Shown in pieces: positions 5,445 through 5,658 of a DNA stretch of 5,658 bases (positions are counted from its first letter, which is position 1; each line of letters starts with the position of its first letter). The translations under genes and the position numbers were made by a program. Below the pieces are notes generated by a model. That model had not been told where the DNA came from. It did no database searches and saw nothing but the letters and a program-made list of their open reading frames with translations. The stretch spans positions 1 to 5,658 of the forward strand of contig JAQWDO010000059.1 in NCBI GenBank assembly GCA_028705415.1, given 5' to 3'. The stretch comes from Dehalococcoidales bacterium. Lineage in GTDB: Bacteria > Chloroflexota > Dehalococcoidia > Dehalococcoidales > CSSed11-197.

Positions 5445-5658
5445 TTAGACCTTTTTTGATTCTTTGCTGTTGTCCCGGTTTACCAGGCTGTATATCACCG
5501 GTATTACATAAAGTGTTAACGCGGTTGAGCTTACCAGTCCGCCAATCACCACCACCGCCAGTTCTGCGGTCATCATTATTCCGGAACCAATACCTATAGC
5601 AAGTGGCAACATGGCAAAAATCGTGGTAAGAGCTGTCATCAGTATTGGTCTTAAACGT
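5445..5658 (-). CDS. RND-family efflux transporter, C-terminal end (partial)
   Basis: The frame runs off the right edge of the window, leaving about 70 C-terminal residues. Reading in from the edge, R-L-R-P-I-L-M-T-A-L-T-T-I precedes M-L-P-L-A-I-G-I-G-S-G, followed by a hydrophobic segment containing V-V-V-I-G-G-L-V-S-S-T-A-L-T-L and V-I-P-V-I-Y. This succession is the hallmark of the last two transmembrane helices of AcrB/MexB/CzcA-type pumps, which use the proton gradient to expel drugs, solvents or metals. The chain ends in a short hydrophilic, lysine-rich tail, as is usual for the cytoplasmic C-terminus. The ATG at 5639 is an internal methionine (L-M-T-A-L) and not the start. Substrate class cannot be read from this fragment. 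Transcription is terminated or insulated by the hairpin just downstream. Confidence 0.92.
   Translation of the reverse strand, partial: RLRPILMTALTTIFAMLPLAIGIGSGIMMTAELAVVVIGGLVSSTALTLYVIPVIYSLVNRDNSKESKKV

Noticed and set aside
5445..5639. A stand-alone 64-residue membrane protein starting at the ATG at 5639.
   Set aside because: The frame stays open to the window edge, and the preceding residues R-L-R-P-I-L continue the conserved RND sequence. It is the end of a large pump gene.
1..5658. Mobile elements, CRISPR arrays, tRNA or rRNA genes.
   Set aside because: No transposase frame, terminal inverted repeats, regularly spaced repeats, or tRNA/rRNA-like segments were seen. Nearly all bases are accounted for by conserved protein-coding genes.

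Overview
The window looks like chromosomal DNA of an anaerobic bacterium of moderate GC content (roughly half GC by eye). It carries oxygen-sensitive, ATP-driven radical-enzyme activators of the BadF/BadG/BcrA/BcrD (HgdC) family, which are typical of anaerobes that ferment amino acids or degrade aromatic compounds. The host lineage cannot be fixed from the sequence. Dehalococcoidia-type Chloroflexota, syntrophic Deltaproteobacteria and Clostridia would all fit.

Left part, plus strand (1-3280): five tightly packed genes run in one direction and look like one operon. First comes the last 28 codons of a gene whose end resembles the catalytic 2-hydroxyacyl-CoA dehydratase / benzoyl-CoA reductase family (HgdB/BcrB/BcrC). 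Next are two paralogous activator ATPases that overlap by one base. The first is a short form with a degenerate GGQD motif. The second is canonical and carries a fused C-terminal ferredoxin domain with eight cysteines. After a 38-base gap comes plsX (acyl-ACP to acyl-phosphate, the entry into phospholipid synthesis), and 11 bases later a small, divergent acyl carrier protein. The first three genes plausibly form an ATP-driven low-potential electron-transfer machine: ferredoxin to activator to catalytic subunit. The last two handle acyl thioesters for membrane lipid synthesis.

Right part, minus strand (3339-5658): convergent to the operon lies a duplicated-ATPase ABC-F protein (ribosome-associated type, not a transporter). 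Upstream of it on the same strand is the C-terminal end of an RND-family efflux pump, cut by the window edge. A hairpin at the end of the ACP gene, with A/T tracts on both sides, could terminate both convergent transcripts. A 12-bp perfect GC-rich hairpin separates the RND gene from the ABC-F gene.

The most interesting part is the 1-3280 cluster. A split activator pair has its ferredoxin fused on, and it sits in apparent co-transcription with plsX and an unusual ACP. It may be a Bzd-type benzoyl-CoA reductase locus that happens to precede lipid genes. Alternatively it may be a reductase or dehydratase that acts on lipid acyl groups. The sequence shown does not decide between these.
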